The notes: generated by a model not told the origin, from the letters alone. DNA of 64,000 bases from Neisseria sp. Marseille-Q5346 (GCF_946902045.1 NZ_OX336253.1:1426001-1490000); one strand, 5' to 3'. Positions 27,564-40,812 are shown, counted from the first letter of the stretch. Translations and numbers: made by a program.

Positions 27564-28790
27564 ATGACACAACAAGTTCTGACCATATTAGGCAGTACCG
27601 GCAGCATAGGCGAAAGCACCTTAGACGTTGTTTCCCGCCATCCCGAAAAATTCCACGTGTTCGCGCTGGCAGGGCATAGGCAGGTGGACAAGCTGGCGGC
27701 GCAATGCAAACAGTTCCGCCCAGAATATGCCGTTGTCGGCGATGCCGGTCATGCGGCAGAGCTGGAAAAGAAACTCAAACAAGAAGGTATCAGTACGCAG
27801 GTCTTATGTGGTTCTCAAGCCTTGATTGATGTCGCCTCTGCCGATGAAGTCAGCGGCGTGATGTGTGCCATTGTCGGCGCGGCCGGTTTGCCGTCGGCTT
27901 TGGCCGCCGCTCAAAAAGGCAAAACCATTTATCTGGCAAACAAAGAAACACTGGTGGTTTCCGGCGCATTGTTTATGGAAACCGCCCGTCAAAACGGCGC
28001 CACCGTCTTGCCGATTGACAGCGAACACAACGCCATCTTCCAAGTATTGCCAAGGGATTACACAGGCCGTCTGAATGAGCACGGTATCAATTCGATTATT
28101 CTGACCGCATCGGGCGGCCCCTTCCTTAACACCGATTTAAGTACATTTGACAGCATTACGCCCGAGCAGGCGGTCAAGCATCCGAATTGGAGCATGGGGC
28201 GCAAAATTTCCGTCGATTCCGCATCAATGATGAATAAGGGCTTGGAGTTGATTGAGGCGCATTGGCTGTTTAACTGTCCGCCGGAAAAACTGGAAGTCGT
28301 CATCCATCCGCAATCCGTGATACACAGCATGGTGCGTTATCGCGATGGTTCAGTATTGGCGCAGTTGGGTAATCCCGATATGCGTACGCCGATTGCTTAT
28401 TGCTTGGGCCTGCCCGAACGTATCGATTCCGGCGTGGGCGAGCTGGATTTCGGCGCATTGTCCGCATTGACCTTCCAAAAGCCTGACTTTGACCGGTTCC
28501 CATGTTTGAAACTTGCCTATCAGGCCATGAATGCAGGCGGTGCCGCGCCTTGCGTGTTGAACGCTGCCAACGAAGTTGCCGTGGCCGCTTTTTTAGATAA
28601 ACGCATCAAGTTTACCGATATTGCCAAAGTCGTTGCCCACTGCCTTGCACAAGATTTTTCAGACGGCCGTCACGATATCGAAGGCCTGCTGGCGCAAGAC
28701 GCGCAAACACGCAGACAGGCAGAAGCCTTTATCGACAAACATAAAGCTTCAATGACAGGCCGTCTGAAACGTCAACCGCTTGGCATTTAG
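27564..28790 (+). CDS. dxr: 1-deoxy-D-xylulose 5-phosphate reductoisomerase
   Basis: 408 residues. N-terminal NADPH-binding motif [14 protein letters not shown], then ASGGPF and the metal/substrate region [19 protein letters not shown]. It commits carbon to the MEP isoprenoid pathway that feeds UppS. I start at [10 protein letters not shown], which matches family proteins, rather than up to 23 codons earlier. The C-terminal tail ([17 protein letters not shown]) is longer than usual and partly DUS-encoded (G-R-L-K); a second DUS encodes F-S-D-G-R. Confidence 0.95.
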   Translation: MTQQVLTILGSTGSIGESTLDVVSRHPEKFHVFALAGHRQVDKLAAQCKQFRPEYAVVGDAGHAAELEKKLKQEGISTQVLCGSQALIDVASADEVSGVMCAIVGAAGLPSALAAAQKGKTIYLANKETLVVSGALFMETARQNGATVLPIDSEHNAIFQVLPRDYTGRLNEHGINSIILTASGGPFLNTDLSTFDSITPEQAVKHPNWSMGRKISVDSASMMNKGLELIEAHWLFNCPPEKLEVVIHPQSVIHSMVRYRDGSVLAQLGNPDMRTPIAYCLGLPERIDSGVGELDFGALSALTFQKPDFDRFPCLKLAYQAMNAGGAAPCVLNAANEVAVAAFLDKRIKFTDIAKVVAHCLAQDFSDGRHDIEGLLAQDAQTRRQAEAFIDKHKASMTGRLKRQPLGI

Positions 28791-28875
28791 GCAGACAAAA
28801 TGGAACAACTGCCTTTATAATCGGTTTTCAGACGGCCTTATCCGTTGATTATCACATTCCATTCAGGGGATTTTT

Positions 28876-30216
28876 TTGCAAACCTTTTTAGCCTTTATCG
28901 TCGCCATTCTGATTTTGGTCAGCCTGCATGAGTTCGGACACTATATTGTTGCCCGCTGGTGCGGCGTTAAAGTCGTGCGCTTTTCCGTCGGCTTCGGTAA
29001 GCCCTTTTTCACCCGAAAACGCGGCGATACCGAGTGGTGTTTTGCCCCGATTCCGCTGGGCGGTTACGTTAAAATGGTCGATACGCGCGAAGGCGAGGTG
29101 GCAGAAGCAGATTTGCCCTACGCCTTTGACAAACAGCATCCGGCCAAGCGCATCGCCATTGTCGCCGCCGGCCCTTTGACCAATTTGATTTTGGCCGTTT
29201 TGCTTTACGGTTTGAGCTTTTCCTTCGGCGTAACCGAGTTGCGCCCCTATGTCGGCATGGTCGAGCCTGCCAGTATTGCCGCCAAAGCAGGTTTTCAGGC
29301 AGGCGATAAAATTGTATCGGTCAACGGAATTGCCGTAAAAGACTGGAGCGATGCGCAAACCGAGATGGTGTTGAACCTTGAAGCCGGTCCTGTAAAAGTC
29401 GCCGTTCAGACGGCCTCAAATACCCAAGCCATCCGCATAATTGATGCCGCCGGCACGCCTGAAGCAGGTAAAGTTGCGAAAAACCAAGGCAACATCGGCC
29501 TTTTGCCTTTTAGAATTACTAACCGCGTCGGCAAAGTCTTGGCCAACAGTCCGGCCGAAAAAGCAGGCTTGAAGGAAAACGACAAACTGCTGACCGCCGA
29601 TGGGAAGCCCATCGAGAGCTGGCAGGCATGGACGGAACTCTTCCGCGCCAGCCCCGGTAAACGAATCGAGCTGACTTACGAACGCGACGGTAAAATACTG
29701 GCGACCGCTATCCGGCCGGACAGCGTTGAGCAGTCGGCAGGCGTGCTGGTGGGTAGAGCAGGGCTTGCCGCCCAGGCGGATAAAGAGTGGGATAAGACCA
29801 TCCGCTACCGTTATACGCCTTCCGTTGCCCAAGCCTTTGAATTGGGTTGGAACAAAACCGTCAACTATTCGTGGACGACCCTCAAATTTTTCGGAAAACT
29901 GGTTACAGGCAATGCCTCTTTGAACCATATTTCCGGTCCCCTGACCATTGCCGATGTCGCCGGACAATCCGCCAAACTCGGATTGCAGAGCTACCTCGAA
30001 TTTCTGGCCTTGGTCAGCATCAGCTTAGGCGTGTTGAACCTTTTGCCCGTGCCCGTTTTGGACGGCGGACATTTGGTTTTCTACACCGCCGAATGGATAC
30101 GCGGAAAGCCTTTGAGCGAGCGCATACAGGCAGTCGGCTTGCGCTTCGGACTGGCAGCCATGCTTTTGATGATGGCTGTGGCTTTCTTTAATGACATCAA
30201 CCGTTTGTTTGGATAA
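28876..30216 (+). CDS. rseP: RIP metalloprotease (site-2 protease)
   Basis: 446 residues. The zinc-protease motif HEFGH is at residues 18-22 in the first membrane helix, and [11 protein letters not shown] near the C-terminus completes the active site. Two PDZ-like regions lie in between (about 125-290). RseP cleaves membrane-embedded anti-sigma factors and signal-peptide remnants. The start is TTG preceded by CAGGGGA; no in-frame ATG would keep the HEFGH helix intact. Confidence 0.92.
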   Translation: MQTFLAFIVAILILVSLHEFGHYIVARWCGVKVVRFSVGFGKPFFTRKRGDTEWCFAPIPLGGYVKMVDTREGEVAEADLPYAFDKQHPAKRIAIVAAGPLTNLILAVLLYGLSFSFGVTELRPYVGMVEPASIAAKAGFQAGDKIVSVNGIAVKDWSDAQTEMVLNLEAGPVKVAVQTASNTQAIRIIDAAGTPEAGKVAKNQGNIGLLPFRITNRVGKVLANSPAEKAGLKENDKLLTADGKPIESWQAWTELFRASPGKRIELTYERDGKILATAIRPDSVEQSAGVLVGRAGLAAQADKEWDKTIRYRYTPSVAQAFELGWNKTVNYSWTTLKFFGKLVTGNASLNHISGPLTIADVAGQSAKLGLQSYLEFLALVSISLGVLNLLPVPVLDGGHLVFYTAEWIRGKPLSERIQAVGLRFGLAAMLLMMAVAFFNDINRLFG

Positions 30217-30219
30217 TTT

Positions 30220-32622
30220 ATGAAACTGAACCAGATTGCTTCCGCTTTAATGGTATTGAGCCTGTCTCCACTGGCATTGGCTGACTTTACCATTCAGGAC
30301 ATCCGCGTCGAAGGCCTGCAACGCACCGAGCCGAGTACCGTCTTCAACTACCTGCCCGTTAAAGTCGGTGATAATTTCAATGATGCGCGCAGTGAAGAAA
30401 TCATCAAAAAACTCTACGCAACCGGTTTCTTTGACGACGTACGCGTCGAGACCATGGACAATCAAGTCCTGCTGACCGTGATTGAGCGTCCGACCATCAG
30501 CTCGCTCAATATTACCGGCGCGAAAATGCTGCAAAACGATGCCATCAAGAAAAACCTTGAAGCCTTCGGTTTGGCGCAATCCCAATACTTCAACCAAGCA
30601 ACGCTGAACCAAGCCGTTGCCGGTTTGAAAGAAGAGTATTTGAGCCGTGGCAAACAGTCTGTCCAAATCACTCCGACTGTAACCAAACTCGCCCGTAACC
30701 GCGTATCTATCGATATTGCCATCGAAGAGGGCAAATCTACCAAGATTACCGATATTTCATTTGAAGGCAACGAAGTTTATTCCGACCGCCGCCTGCTGAA
30801 ACAAATGTCCCTGAGCGAAGGCGGCATGTGGACTTGGATTACCAAGAGCAACCAGTTCAATGAGCAAAAATTTGCTCAGGACATGGAAAAAATCACCAAT
30901 TACTACCAAAACAACGGTTACTTCAACTTCCGTATTTTGGATACTGACATCCAAACCAACGAAGACAAAACTAAGCAAACCATTAAAGTAACCGTCAGCG
31001 AAGGCGACCGCTTCCGTTGGGGCAATGTACGCATCGAAGGCGATACGCTGGAAGTGCCGAAAGAAGATTTGGAAAAACTGCTGACCATGAAGCCGGGCAA
31101 ATGGTACGAGCGCGCGCAAATGTCCAATTCGCTCGAAGCCATCCAAAACCGCATGGGTCAGGCAGGTTACGCATTCAGCGAAATCAATGTCCAACCGATT
31201 CCAAATGCCGAAACGCATACCGTTGATTTTGTGTTGACCGTTCAACCGGGCCGCAAAATCTATGTGAACGAAATCAACATTACCGGCAACAACAAAACCC
31301 GTGATGAAGTCATCCGCCGCGAGTTGCGCCAAATGGAATCGGCGCCTTACGACTCTGCCAAACTGCAACGTTCTAAAGAGCGCGTTGAGTTGTTGGGCTA
31401 CTTCGACAACGTTCAATTTGATGCAGTTCCTGTGGCCAATACGCCTGACCAAGTCGACCTGAACATGAGCCTGACCGAACGTTCTACAGGCTCGCTCGAC
31501 TTGAGCGCAGGTTGGGTTCAGGATACCGGTTTGGTGATGTCTGCCGGTGTGGCTCAAGACAACCTGTTCGGTACGGGTAAATCCGTTGCACTGCGCGCTT
31601 CCCGCAGTAAAACCACAGTAAACGGCTCGTTGTCGTTTACCGACCCATACTTCACACCTGACGGCGTAAGCTTGGGCTACGACCTTTATGGTAAGACTTA
31701 CGACCCGCGTAAAGCTTCTTCCAGCGCGAAACAATATAAAACCACAACTTTCGGCGGCGGTTTGCGTATCGGTATTCCGGTTACCGAATATGACCGTGTG
31801 AACTTCGGTTTGGCCGCAGAGCGTCTGACCGTGAACACCTACAAAGGCGCGCCTAAACGTTATGCCGACTTTATCAATCAATACGGTAAAGGCGACGGTA
31901 GCGGCGTGGGTAGCTTCAAAGGCTGGTTGTACAAAGGTACCATCGGCTGGGGCCGCAACAAAACCGACAATGCCTTGTGGCCGACCCGCGGTTACCTGAC
32001 CGGCGTAAACGGCGAAATCGCCTTGCCGGGCAGCGACCTGCAATACTACACCCTGACCCACAACCAAACTTGGTTCTTCCCATTGAGCAAAGATTTCACG
32101 CTGATGCTGGGTGGCGAAGTCGGTTATGGCAACGGCTACGGCAAAACCAAAACCATGCCGTTCTTTGAAAACTTCTACGGCGGCGGCTTAGGTTCTGTTC
32201 GCGGCTTTGAAAGCGGTACGCTGGGCCCGAAAGTCTATGACGAATACGGCGAGAAAATCAGCTACGGCGGTAACAAAAAAGCCAACGTTTCCGCAGAGTT
32301 GCTCTTCCCGATGCCGGGCATTAAAGACTCTCGTACCGTCCGTCTGAGCCTGTTTGCCGATGCGGGCAGCGTGTGGGATGACAAAACCTACAACGACAGC
32401 AGCAGCAATTCTTATTACACCAACGGCGCGCTCCAAAACGTGTATGGCGTAGGCACAACGCACAAATCGACATTCAAAAACGAATTGCGTTACTCTGCCG
32501 GTGCTGCCGTGACTTGGCTCTCTCCGCTGGGTCCGATGAAGTTCAGTTATGCTTATCCGATTAAGAAAAAAGAAGGCGACGAAATCCAACGCTTCCAATT
32601 CCAACTCGGTACGACATTCTGA
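30220..32622 (+). CDS. bamA: outer membrane protein assembly factor BamA (Omp85)
   Basis: 800 residues. Signal peptide of about 21 residues (MKLNQIASALMVLSLSPLALA), then five POTRA domains to about residue 420 and a 16-strand barrel. The barrel has the conserved loop-6 V-R-G-F motif (GSVRGFESGTLGP) and ends in a phenylalanine (QLGTTF), the usual outer-membrane sorting signal. BamA inserts beta-barrel proteins and is essential. It starts three bases after rseP. Confidence 0.97.
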   Translation: MKLNQIASALMVLSLSPLALADFTIQDIRVEGLQRTEPSTVFNYLPVKVGDNFNDARSEEIIKKLYATGFFDDVRVETMDNQVLLTVIERPTISSLNITGAKMLQNDAIKKNLEAFGLAQSQYFNQATLNQAVAGLKEEYLSRGKQSVQITPTVTKLARNRVSIDIAIEEGKSTKITDISFEGNEVYSDRRLLKQMSLSEGGMWTWITKSNQFNEQKFAQDMEKITNYYQNNGYFNFRILDTDIQTNEDKTKQTIKVTVSEGDRFRWGNVRIEGDTLEVPKEDLEKLLTMKPGKWYERAQMSNSLEAIQNRMGQAGYAFSEINVQPIPNAETHTVDFVLTVQPGRKIYVNEINITGNNKTRDEVIRRELRQMESAPYDSAKLQRSKERVELLGYFDNVQFDAVPVANTPDQVDLNMSLTERSTGSLDLSAGWVQDTGLVMSAGVAQDNLFGTGKSVALRASRSKTTVNGSLSFTDPYFTPDGVSLGYDLYGKTYDPRKASSSAKQYKTTTFGGGLRIGIPVTEYDRVNFGLAAERLTVNTYKGAPKRYADFINQYGKGDGSGVGSFKGWLYKGTIGWGRNKTDNALWPTRGYLTGVNGEIALPGSDLQYYTLTHNQTWFFPLSKDFTLMLGGEVGYGNGYGKTKTMPFFENFYGGGLGSVRGFESGTLGPKVYDEYGEKISYGGNKKANVSAELLFPMPGIKDSRTVRLSLFADAGSVWDDKTYNDSSSNSYYTNGALQNVYGVGTTHKSTFKNELRYSAGAAVTWLSPLGPMKFSYAYPIKKKEGDEIQRFQFQLGTTF

Positions 32623-32630
32623 TGATGTTT

Positions 32631-32669
32631 AGGCCGTCTGAAACCGGGTTTGTCCGTTTCAGACGGCCT
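32631..32669 (+). terminator. DUS-pair hairpin between bamA and skp
   Basis: AGGCCGTCTGAAAC and its inverted copy with an 11-base loop. The next gene starts 65 bases later. Confidence 0.6.
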
Positions 32670-32733
32670 CATGGCAGATTGGCGGCAAGCTTATTGCAAA
32701 CTGCCCGTTTGTTTTCAAGCAAGGATTTTTATC

Positions 32734-33243
32734 ATGAGTAAAATAGCCGACACCCTCCGTGTCCTCGCCGTAGCCCTGCCGGGTTTCGTGCTTTTGCCGC
32801 AAGCGGCGGCGGATGGCGTGCAGAAAATCGGTTTTATCAATACCGAGCGCGTTTATCAGGAATCCAAGCAGGCGCAAAGCATTCAGACGACTTTGGAAAA
32901 AGAGTTCAAAAGCCGTCAAACCGCCTTGCAAAAGCTGCAGCAGGAAGGCGAGGCTTTGGAGAAAAAACTGAGTAGCGACAAACTCAGCGACAGCCAAAGG
33001 GAAGCGGAAACCCAAAAATGGCGCAATCTGGTACAAAAATTCCGCAAGGAGCAGGCCGAGTTGGCTGAAGACTACAACCTGCGCCGCAATGAAGAATTCG
33101 CCGCGCTCCAGCAAAATGCCAACCGCGTTATCGTCGATTTGGCCAAACGCGAAGGTTACGACTTCATTTTGCAGGACGTGATTTACGTCAACGGCCGCTA
33201 CGATATTACCGACAGCGTTATTAAAGCCCTAAATGCTCACTGA
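32734..33243 (+). CDS. skp: OmpH/Skp-family periplasmic chaperone
   Basis: 169 residues with a signal peptide (cleavage near PQAAADG, about residue 25), then a long charged coiled-coil region from about residue 45 to 130 forming the grasping tentacles of Skp. It holds unfolded outer-membrane proteins on the way to BamA. The start [10 protein letters not shown] is preferred because the upstream extension has no family match. Gene order bamA-skp-lpxD is typical. Confidence 0.88.
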   Translation: MSKIADTLRVLAVALPGFVLLPQAAADGVQKIGFINTERVYQESKQAQSIQTTLEKEFKSRQTALQKLQQEGEALEKKLSSDKLSDSQREAETQKWRNLVQKFRKEQAELAEDYNLRRNEEFAALQQNANRVIVDLAKREGYDFILQDVIYVNGRYDITDSVIKALNAH

Positions 33244-33282
33244 CCCTGCTTGGCAGCGAATGTAACCATACAGACAAACCTA

Positions 33283-33322
33283 AGGCCGTCTGAAACCCAA
33301 ACCGGCATCTTTCAGACGGCCT
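33283..33322 (+). terminator. DUS-pair hairpin between skp and lpxD
   Basis: AGGCCGTCTGAAA and its inverted copy separated by 14 bases. Confidence 0.55.
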
Positions 33323-33344
33323 GACATCTTGACGGCAGATTATC

Positions 33345-34385
33345 ATGACTTCACAAGCATACACCCTGTCCCAAATCATTTCCCAACTCGGCGGCGAATG
33401 GAAAGGCGAAGACATCGCCATTACCGCCGTCCGTCCGTTGGATCAGGCGCAGGCGGAACACATCAGCTTTTTGGCCAACCCGAAATACAAAGCCGAAGTA
33501 CACGACAGCCGGGCAGGCGCAGTGATTGTGTCGCTGAAAGCTGCAGACGAATTTGCAGGCCGTAACCTGATTGTGGCTGCCGACCCTTATCTTTATTTTG
33601 CCAAAGTGGCACGATTGTTCTCGCCGATTGTCAAAGCGCAGGGCGGCGTACATCCGACTGCCGTTGTCGAGGCCAGCGCCAAAGTGCCGGCAAGCTGCGA
33701 AATCGGCGCAAATGCCTATATCGGCGCGAATGCCGTATTGGGCGAAGGCTGCCGTATTTTGGCCAATGCCGTTGTCCAACACGATTGCACGTTGGGCGAT
33801 GAAGTCGTGTTGCATCCCAACGCCGTTATCTATTACGGCTGCACTTTGGGCAACCGTGTCGAAATCCACAGCGGCGCCGTCATCGGCGCGGACGGTTTCG
33901 GCTTGGCCTTCGCCGGAGATTCATGGTTTAAAATTCCGCAAACCGGCGCAGTCACGCTGGGCGATGATGTGGAAATCGGTTCGAACACCAATATCGACCG
34001 CGGCGCAATGAGCGACACGACCGTCGGCAACGGCACCAAAATCGACAACCAAGTCCAAATCGGCCACAACTGCAAAATCGGTTCGCACACCGTTATCGCC
34101 GCCAAAACCGGTATTTCCGGCAGCGTCACCATCGGCAATTATTGCATTATCGGCGGCGGCGTCGGCACGGTCGGACACATCGAAATCGCCGATAAAACCA
34201 CCATCGGCGGCGGTACATCCGTTACCCACAGCATTACCGAAAGTGGCCAGCATTTGGCCGGTATTTTCCCGATGTCGGACTACAAAGACTGGGCGCGCAA
34301 TGCCGTTTATATCCACCGTTTGAGCGAAATGAACAAACGCCTCAAAACGCTGGAAAAACAGCTTGCCGACAGCGACGAAGCCTAA
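33345..34385 (+). CDS. lpxD: UDP-3-O-(3-hydroxyacyl)glucosamine N-acyltransferase
   Basis: 346 residues. N-terminal uridine-binding domain, then many left-handed beta-helix hexapeptide repeats (about 110-310), with the catalytic histidine at residue 241 in QIGHNCKIG. The end is a short helical tail. LpxD adds the second N-linked acyl chain in lipid A synthesis. Confidence 0.95.
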   Translation: MTSQAYTLSQIISQLGGEWKGEDIAITAVRPLDQAQAEHISFLANPKYKAEVHDSRAGAVIVSLKAADEFAGRNLIVAADPYLYFAKVARLFSPIVKAQGGVHPTAVVEASAKVPASCEIGANAYIGANAVLGEGCRILANAVVQHDCTLGDEVVLHPNAVIYYGCTLGNRVEIHSGAVIGADGFGLAFAGDSWFKIPQTGAVTLGDDVEIGSNTNIDRGAMSDTTVGNGTKIDNQVQIGHNCKIGSHTVIAAKTGISGSVTIGNYCIIGGGVGTVGHIEIADKTTIGGGTSVTHSITESGQHLAGIFPMSDYKDWARNAVYIHRLSEMNKRLKTLEKQLADSDEA

Positions 34386-34459
34386 AGGCGGCGCAAACAG
34401 TCCGCGCCCCCGCATCCGAATACGTTTAAACCCAATACAAACAAGGAAAGACGAACATC

Positions 34460-34909
34460 ATGGACGTACAACTCCCGATCGAAGCCAAAGACATTCAAAA
34501 ACTTATCCCACACCGTTATCCGTTTTTGCAACTCGACCGCATTACCGCGTTCGAACCGATGAAAACCCTGACTGCGATTAAAAACGTCACCATGAACGAG
34601 CCGCAGTTCCAAGGCCACTTTCCCGACCTGCCCGTGATGCCCGGCGTACTGATTATCGAAGCCATGGCGCAAGCGTGCGGCACACTCGCCATCCTCAGCG
34701 AAGGCGGCCGTAAAGAAAACGAATTCTTCTTCTTCGCCGGTATCGACGACGCCCGTTTTAAACGCCAAGTCATCCCCGGCGACCAACTGGTTTTTGAAGT
34801 TGAGCTGTTGACCAACAAACGCGGTATCGGCAAATTCAATGCCGTTGCCAAAGTCGACGGCCAAGTTGCCGTTGAAGCCGTGATTATGTGCGCCAAACGC
34901 GTGGTGTAA
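34460..34909 (+). CDS. fabZ: 3-hydroxyacyl-[ACP] dehydratase
   Basis: 149 residues, hot-dog fold. [11 protein letters not shown] and [20 protein letters not shown] hold the catalytic His53 and Glu67. It dehydrates 3-hydroxyacyl-ACP in fatty acid elongation, competing with LpxA and LpxD for the same substrates, which explains its place between them. AAGGAAAGACG precedes the start. Confidence 0.95.
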   Translation: MDVQLPIEAKDIQKLIPHRYPFLQLDRITAFEPMKTLTAIKNVTMNEPQFQGHFPDLPVMPGVLIIEAMAQACGTLAILSEGGRKENEFFFFAGIDDARFKRQVIPGDQLVFEVELLTNKRGIGKFNAVAKVDGQVAVEAVIMCAKRVV

Positions 34910-34918
34910 GAATGGGAC

Positions 34919-34943
34919 AGGCCGTCTGAAAGTTCAGACGGCA
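34919..34943 (+). repeat. inverted DUS pair between fabZ and lpxA
   Basis: GGCCGTCTGAA and TTCAGACGGC separated by two bases, without a T-run; a short hairpin that may not terminate. Confidence 0.5.
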
Positions 34944-34983
34944 TCTTGCAGGCAATACCTGTATCAGACAGCAAGGAGACAGC

Positions 34984-35760
34984 ATGACCCTTATCCATCC
35001 GACCGCCGTCATCGACCCTAAAGCCGAACTCGACTCCAGCGTCAAAGTCGGCCCATACAGCATCATCGGCCCCAATGTCCAAATCGGTGCGAATACCGAA
35101 ATCGGCCCGCACGTCGTCATCAACGGTCATACGACCATCGGTGAAAACAACCGCATTTTCCAATTTGCCAGCCTCGGCGAGATTCCGCAGGACAAAAAAT
35201 ACCGCGACGAGCCGACCAAGCTGATTATCGGCAACGGCAACACCATTCGCGAATTTACGACGTTCAACCTCGGTACGGTTACCGGCATCGGCGAAACCCG
35301 TATCGGCGACGACAACTGGATTATGGCCTACTGCCACCTCGCCCATGACTGCGTGGTCGGCAACCATACCATCTTCGCCAACAACGCCTCACTCGCAGGC
35401 CACGTTACCATCGGTGACTACGTCGTCTTGGGCGGCTACACGCTGGTGTTCCAATTCTGCCAAATCGGTGACTACGCCATGACCGCGTTTGCCGCCGGCG
35501 TACACAAAGACGTACCGCCGTACTTTATGGCTGCAGGCTACCGCGCCGAACCGGCCGGCCTCAACAGCGAAGGTATGCGCCGCAATGGTTTCACTGCCGA
35601 GCAAATCGCCTCCGTCAAAGATGCGTATAAGACCATTTACCATCGCGGCATTCCGTTTGAAGAGGCTAAGGCAGAGATTCTGAAACGCGCCGAAACACAA
35701 AGCGAATTGGCGGTATTTAAAGACTTTTTTGCACAATCCACACGCGGCATTATCCGTTGA
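34984..35760 (+). CDS. lpxA: UDP-N-acetylglucosamine acyltransferase
   Basis: 258 residues. N-terminal hexapeptide-repeat helix (about 1-190) and a C-terminal helical domain. The catalytic histidine is about residue 121 in [11 protein letters not shown]. It performs the first step of lipid A synthesis, O-acylation of UDP-GlcNAc. AAGGAGAC is the ribosome binding site. Confidence 0.95.
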   Translation: MTLIHPTAVIDPKAELDSSVKVGPYSIIGPNVQIGANTEIGPHVVINGHTTIGENNRIFQFASLGEIPQDKKYRDEPTKLIIGNGNTIREFTTFNLGTVTGIGETRIGDDNWIMAYCHLAHDCVVGNHTIFANNASLAGHVTIGDYVVLGGYTLVFQFCQIGDYAMTAFAAGVHKDVPPYFMAAGYRAEPAGLNSEGMRRNGFTAEQIASVKDAYKTIYHRGIPFEEAKAEILKRAETQSELAVFKDFFAQSTRGIIR

Positions 35761-35771
35761 TTGATGGATTG

Positions 35772-35803
35772 AAGGCCGTCTGAAACTTTTTCAGACGGCC
35801 TTT
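35772..35803 (+). terminator. DUS-pair terminator after lpxA
   Basis: AAGGCCGTCTGAAAC and TTTCAGACGGCCTTT with a short loop; a further single ATGCCGTCTGAA copy lies at about 35853 before lpxB. Confidence 0.65.
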
Positions 35804-35919
35804 GGATTGCAAAAATCCGCGTAGTAGGGCAGGTTTCTGCCCGTTTGCTGTCGATGCCGTCTGAAAACGGGTGGGCAAATGACCGCCCCAAAATCTTTTA
35901 GCTTCCGAACCTCAACAGT

Positions 35920-37095
35920 ATGAATTCCAATTCTTCCCCCCTTATCGCCATCAGCGTCGGCGAAGCTTCCGGCGACTTGCTTGGCGCACATTTAATCCGT
36001 GCCATTAAGGCGCGTTGCCCGAACGCGCGGTTTACCGGCATCGGCGGCGAACGCATGAAGGCGGAGGGCTTTGAGAGTTTGTACGATCAGGAAAAGCTGG
36101 CGGTGCGTGGTTTTGTTGAAGTCATCAAACGCCTGCCGCAGATTTTGAAAATCCGCAAAGGACTGGTGAACGATTTAATCCGCCTCAAGCCGGATGTGTT
36201 TATCGGCATCGATGCGCCGGACTTTAATCTCGGCGTGGCGGAAAAACTCAAGCAGGCAGGCATTCATACCATTCATTACGTCAGCCCGTCGGTTTGGGCG
36301 TGGCGGCGCGAACGGGTCAATAAAATCGTACATCAGGTCAACCGCGTGTTGTGCCTGTTTCCGATGGAGCCCCAGCTTTATATCGATGCCGGCGGCAAGG
36401 CCGAGTTTGTCGGCCATCCGATGGCGCAAACCATGCCCGTGGAAGCGGATAGGGCGGCGGCGCGGCAGAAGCTGGGCATGCCTGCGGACGTACCCGTGTT
36501 TGCCATATTGCCCGGCAGCCGCGTGAGTGAAATCGATTACATGGCGGCGGTGTTTTTTCAGACGGCCTTATTGCTGCTGAAACGTTATCCGCAGGCACAG
36601 TTTTTGCTGCCTGTAGCGACGGCCGCAACGCGCAAACGCATTAGCGAAATTTTGGCGCAGCCTGAATTTGCCGCTCTTCCCATTACGCTGACTGACAAGC
36701 AGTCGGATACGGTTTGCACCGCTGCCGACGTGGTATTGGTCACCAGCGGTACGGCGACTTTGGAAGTGGCCTTGTGTAAACGGCCTATGGTTATCAGCTA
36801 CAAAATTTCGCCGCTAACTTATGCGTATGTGAAAAACAAAATCAAAGTGCCGCATGTCGGTTTGCCCAATATTCTGTTGGGTAAAGCTGCCGTTCCCGAG
36901 CTGCTGCAACACGATGCCGTCCCTGAAAAACTGGCACAGGCCGTGGCAGACTGGTATGACCGCCCTGAAGCCGTGGCCGCGTTGGAACAGGATTTTCACG
37001 CCTTGCATCTGCTGTTGAAAAAAGATACGGCGGCATTGGCTGCGGCGGCAGTATTGGAAGAAGCCGGATTTTCAGACGGCCTGAAAGACAAGTAA
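35920..37095 (+). CDS. lpxB: lipid-A-disaccharide synthase
   Basis: 391 residues, GT-B type glycosyltransferase (family GT19). The opening ISVGEASGDLLGAHLI and the YVSPSVWAWRRERV and LPGSRVSEI motifs are diagnostic. It joins UDP-diacylglucosamine and lipid X. The C-terminal F-S-D-G-L-K is encoded by an uptake sequence, and another DUS encodes F-F-Q-T-A-L. It ends nine bases before murJ. Confidence 0.95.
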   Translation: MNSNSSPLIAISVGEASGDLLGAHLIRAIKARCPNARFTGIGGERMKAEGFESLYDQEKLAVRGFVEVIKRLPQILKIRKGLVNDLIRLKPDVFIGIDAPDFNLGVAEKLKQAGIHTIHYVSPSVWAWRRERVNKIVHQVNRVLCLFPMEPQLYIDAGGKAEFVGHPMAQTMPVEADRAAARQKLGMPADVPVFAILPGSRVSEIDYMAAVFFQTALLLLKRYPQAQFLLPVATAATRKRISEILAQPEFAALPITLTDKQSDTVCTAADVVLVTSGTATLEVALCKRPMVISYKISPLTYAYVKNKIKVPHVGLPNILLGKAAVPELLQHDAVPEKLAQAVADWYDRPEAVAALEQDFHALHLLLKKDTAALAAAAVLEEAGFSDGLKDK

Positions 37096-37104
37096 GGAAA
37101 ATAC

Positions 37105-38643
37105 ATGAATTTATTGGGAGCATTGGCCAAGGTTGGCAGCCTGACGATGGTGTCGCGCATTTTAGGCTTTGTGCGCGATACGATTATCGCCCGTGCGTTT
37201 GGTGCAGGCATGGCGACGGATGCGTTTTTTGTCGCGTTTAAACTGCCCAACCTGCTGCGGCGAGTGTTTGCAGAGGGCGCATTTGCCCAAGCCTTCGTAC
37301 CGATTTTGGCGGAATACAAAGAAACCCGCTCGCCCGAAGCCACGCAGGCGTTTGTGCGTCATGTGGCCGGCATGTTGTCGTTTGTGTTGGTCATTGTTAC
37401 CGCGCTGGGCATACTTGCCGCGCCGTGGGTGATTTATGTTTCTGCACCCGGTTTTGCCAAAGAAGCTGATAAGTTTCAGCTCTCCATCGACTTGCTGCGG
37501 GTAACGTTTCCTTATATCTTTTTGATTTCCTTGTCGTCTTTTGTCGGCTCAATACTCAATTCCTATCATAAATTCGGTATTCCCGCCTTTACGCCGACTT
37601 TTTTGAACATCTCCTTTATCGTCTTTTCCCTGTTTTTCGTACCATATTTCGATCCGCCCATAATGGCTTTGGCGTGGGCGGTATTTGTCGGCGGCGTGTT
37701 GCAGCTGGTGTTCCAACTGCCTTGGTTGGCGAAACTGGGCTTCTTGAAAATGCCCAAACTCAGCTTTAAAGATGCGGCGGTCAACCGCGTAATGAAACAG
37801 ATGGGGCCGGCTATTTTGGGTGTGAGCGTGGCGCAGATTTCCTTGGTTATCAACACCATTTTTGCCTCGTTTTTGCAGTCCGGCAGCGTGTCATGGATGT
37901 ATTACGCCGACCGACTGATGGAATTGCCGACCGGCGTTTTGGGCGTGGCACTTGGTACAATCTTATTGCCTACTTTGTCCAAACACGCCGCCAGTCAGGA
38001 TACCGAGCAGTTTTCCGGCCTGCTCGACTGGGGTTTGCGCCTGTGCATGCTGCTGACCCTGCCTGCCGCCGTCGGCCTTGCCGTGTTGTCTTTCCCTCTG
38101 GTTACGACCTTGTTCATGTACCGTGAATTTACGCTGCACGACGCGCAAATGACCCAATACGCGCTGATTGCCTATTCCTTCGGCTTGATCGGGTTGATTA
38201 TGATTAAAGTGTTGGCACCCGGCTTCTACGCCCGCCAAAACATCAAAACCCCCGTTAAGGTCGCTATTTTCACGCTGATTTGCACGCAGTTGATGAACCT
38301 TGCCTTCATTTCGCCGCTCAAACACGTCGGTCTGTCCCTCGCTATTGGTTTGGGCGCGTGTCTGAATGCAGGCTTGCTGTTTTTCCTTTTGCGCAAACAC
38401 GGCATCTACCGCCCCGGCAAAGGTTGGGCAGCGTTTTTAGTTAAAATGGCCATCTCTTTGGTCGTCATGGGCGGCGGTTTGTGGCTGGCGCAATATTATC
38501 TGCCGTTTGAATGGGTACACGTCGGCGGCTTTAAAAAAGCAGGCCAACTCTGTGTCCTGATTGCCTTGGGCGGCGGCCTCTACTTCGTTTCCCTCGCTGC
38601 GCTTGGCTTCCGTCCGCACCATTTCCGCAGAGTAGAAAAATAA
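37105..38643 (+). CDS. murJ: lipid II flippase MurJ (MviN)
   Basis: 512 residues, 14 predicted membrane helices. The N-terminal [19 protein letters not shown] is the MviN signature, and [16 protein letters not shown] the next conserved block with the arginines of the central cavity. It moves lipid II across the inner membrane. AAGGAAAA precedes the start. It is convergent with thiC across a bidirectional DUS terminator. Confidence 0.95.
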   Translation: MNLLGALAKVGSLTMVSRILGFVRDTIIARAFGAGMATDAFFVAFKLPNLLRRVFAEGAFAQAFVPILAEYKETRSPEATQAFVRHVAGMLSFVLVIVTALGILAAPWVIYVSAPGFAKEADKFQLSIDLLRVTFPYIFLISLSSFVGSILNSYHKFGIPAFTPTFLNISFIVFSLFFVPYFDPPIMALAWAVFVGGVLQLVFQLPWLAKLGFLKMPKLSFKDAAVNRVMKQMGPAILGVSVAQISLVINTIFASFLQSGSVSWMYYADRLMELPTGVLGVALGTILLPTLSKHAASQDTEQFSGLLDWGLRLCMLLTLPAAVGLAVLSFPLVTTLFMYREFTLHDAQMTQYALIAYSFGLIGLIMIKVLAPGFYARQNIKTPVKVAIFTLICTQLMNLAFISPLKHVGLSLAIGLGACLNAGLLFFLLRKHGIYRPGKGWAAFLVKMAISLVVMGGGLWLAQYYLPFEWVHVGGFKKAGQLCVLIALGGGLYFVSLAALGFRPHHFRRVEK

Positions 38644-38686
38644 GCAGCCGCAGAGCGTATGTGCTTAGCTTAAAGACTATTCGCTA

Positions 38687-38722
38687 AAAAGGCCGTCTGA
38701 AACATTTTCAGACGGCCTTTTC
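38687..38722. terminator. bidirectional DUS-pair terminator between murJ and thiC
   Basis: AAAAAGGCCGTCTGAAA and its inverted copy with T-runs on both strands; it suits both converging genes. Confidence 0.8.
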
Positions 38723-38734
38723 TTGCTTTATGTT

Positions 38735-40678
<1,944 letters not shown>

Positions 40679-40729
40679 TCAGACGGCCTTGTGGATATCT
40701 TCAATCAACCGTCTAAAATCACATTTGCC

Positions 40730-40812
40730 GAAACTCCCCACGCAGGTATTATCCTGTTCGGGTGTAAAGGGTATTTCTCAGCCGCTCGGTTTGAAAGCAG
40801 CACCCCTGTTTC
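40730..40812 (-). ncRNA. TPP riboswitch (THI element) of thiC
   Basis: Read on the minus strand, the element has all conserved blocks of the THI box in order: GGGGTGC, GGCTGAGA, AATACCC, a variant of the ACCTGATC block (GAACAGGATAAT) and CTGCGTGGGGA. P1 is formed by GAAAC (40808-40812) and GTTTC (40730-40734). TPP binding normally represses thiamine synthesis genes. Confidence 0.92.

Noticed and set aside
30757..32067. 436-codon open frame antisense to bamA
   Set aside because: It is the mirror of a strongly coding gene with biased codons; its composition is typical of antisense shadows and it lacks a start signal.
35932..35941. C6 tract just after the lpxB start as a possible phase-variation switch
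   Set aside because: Six cytosines are too few for frequent slippage, and the frame is intact; lpxB is essential for lipid A in most species.
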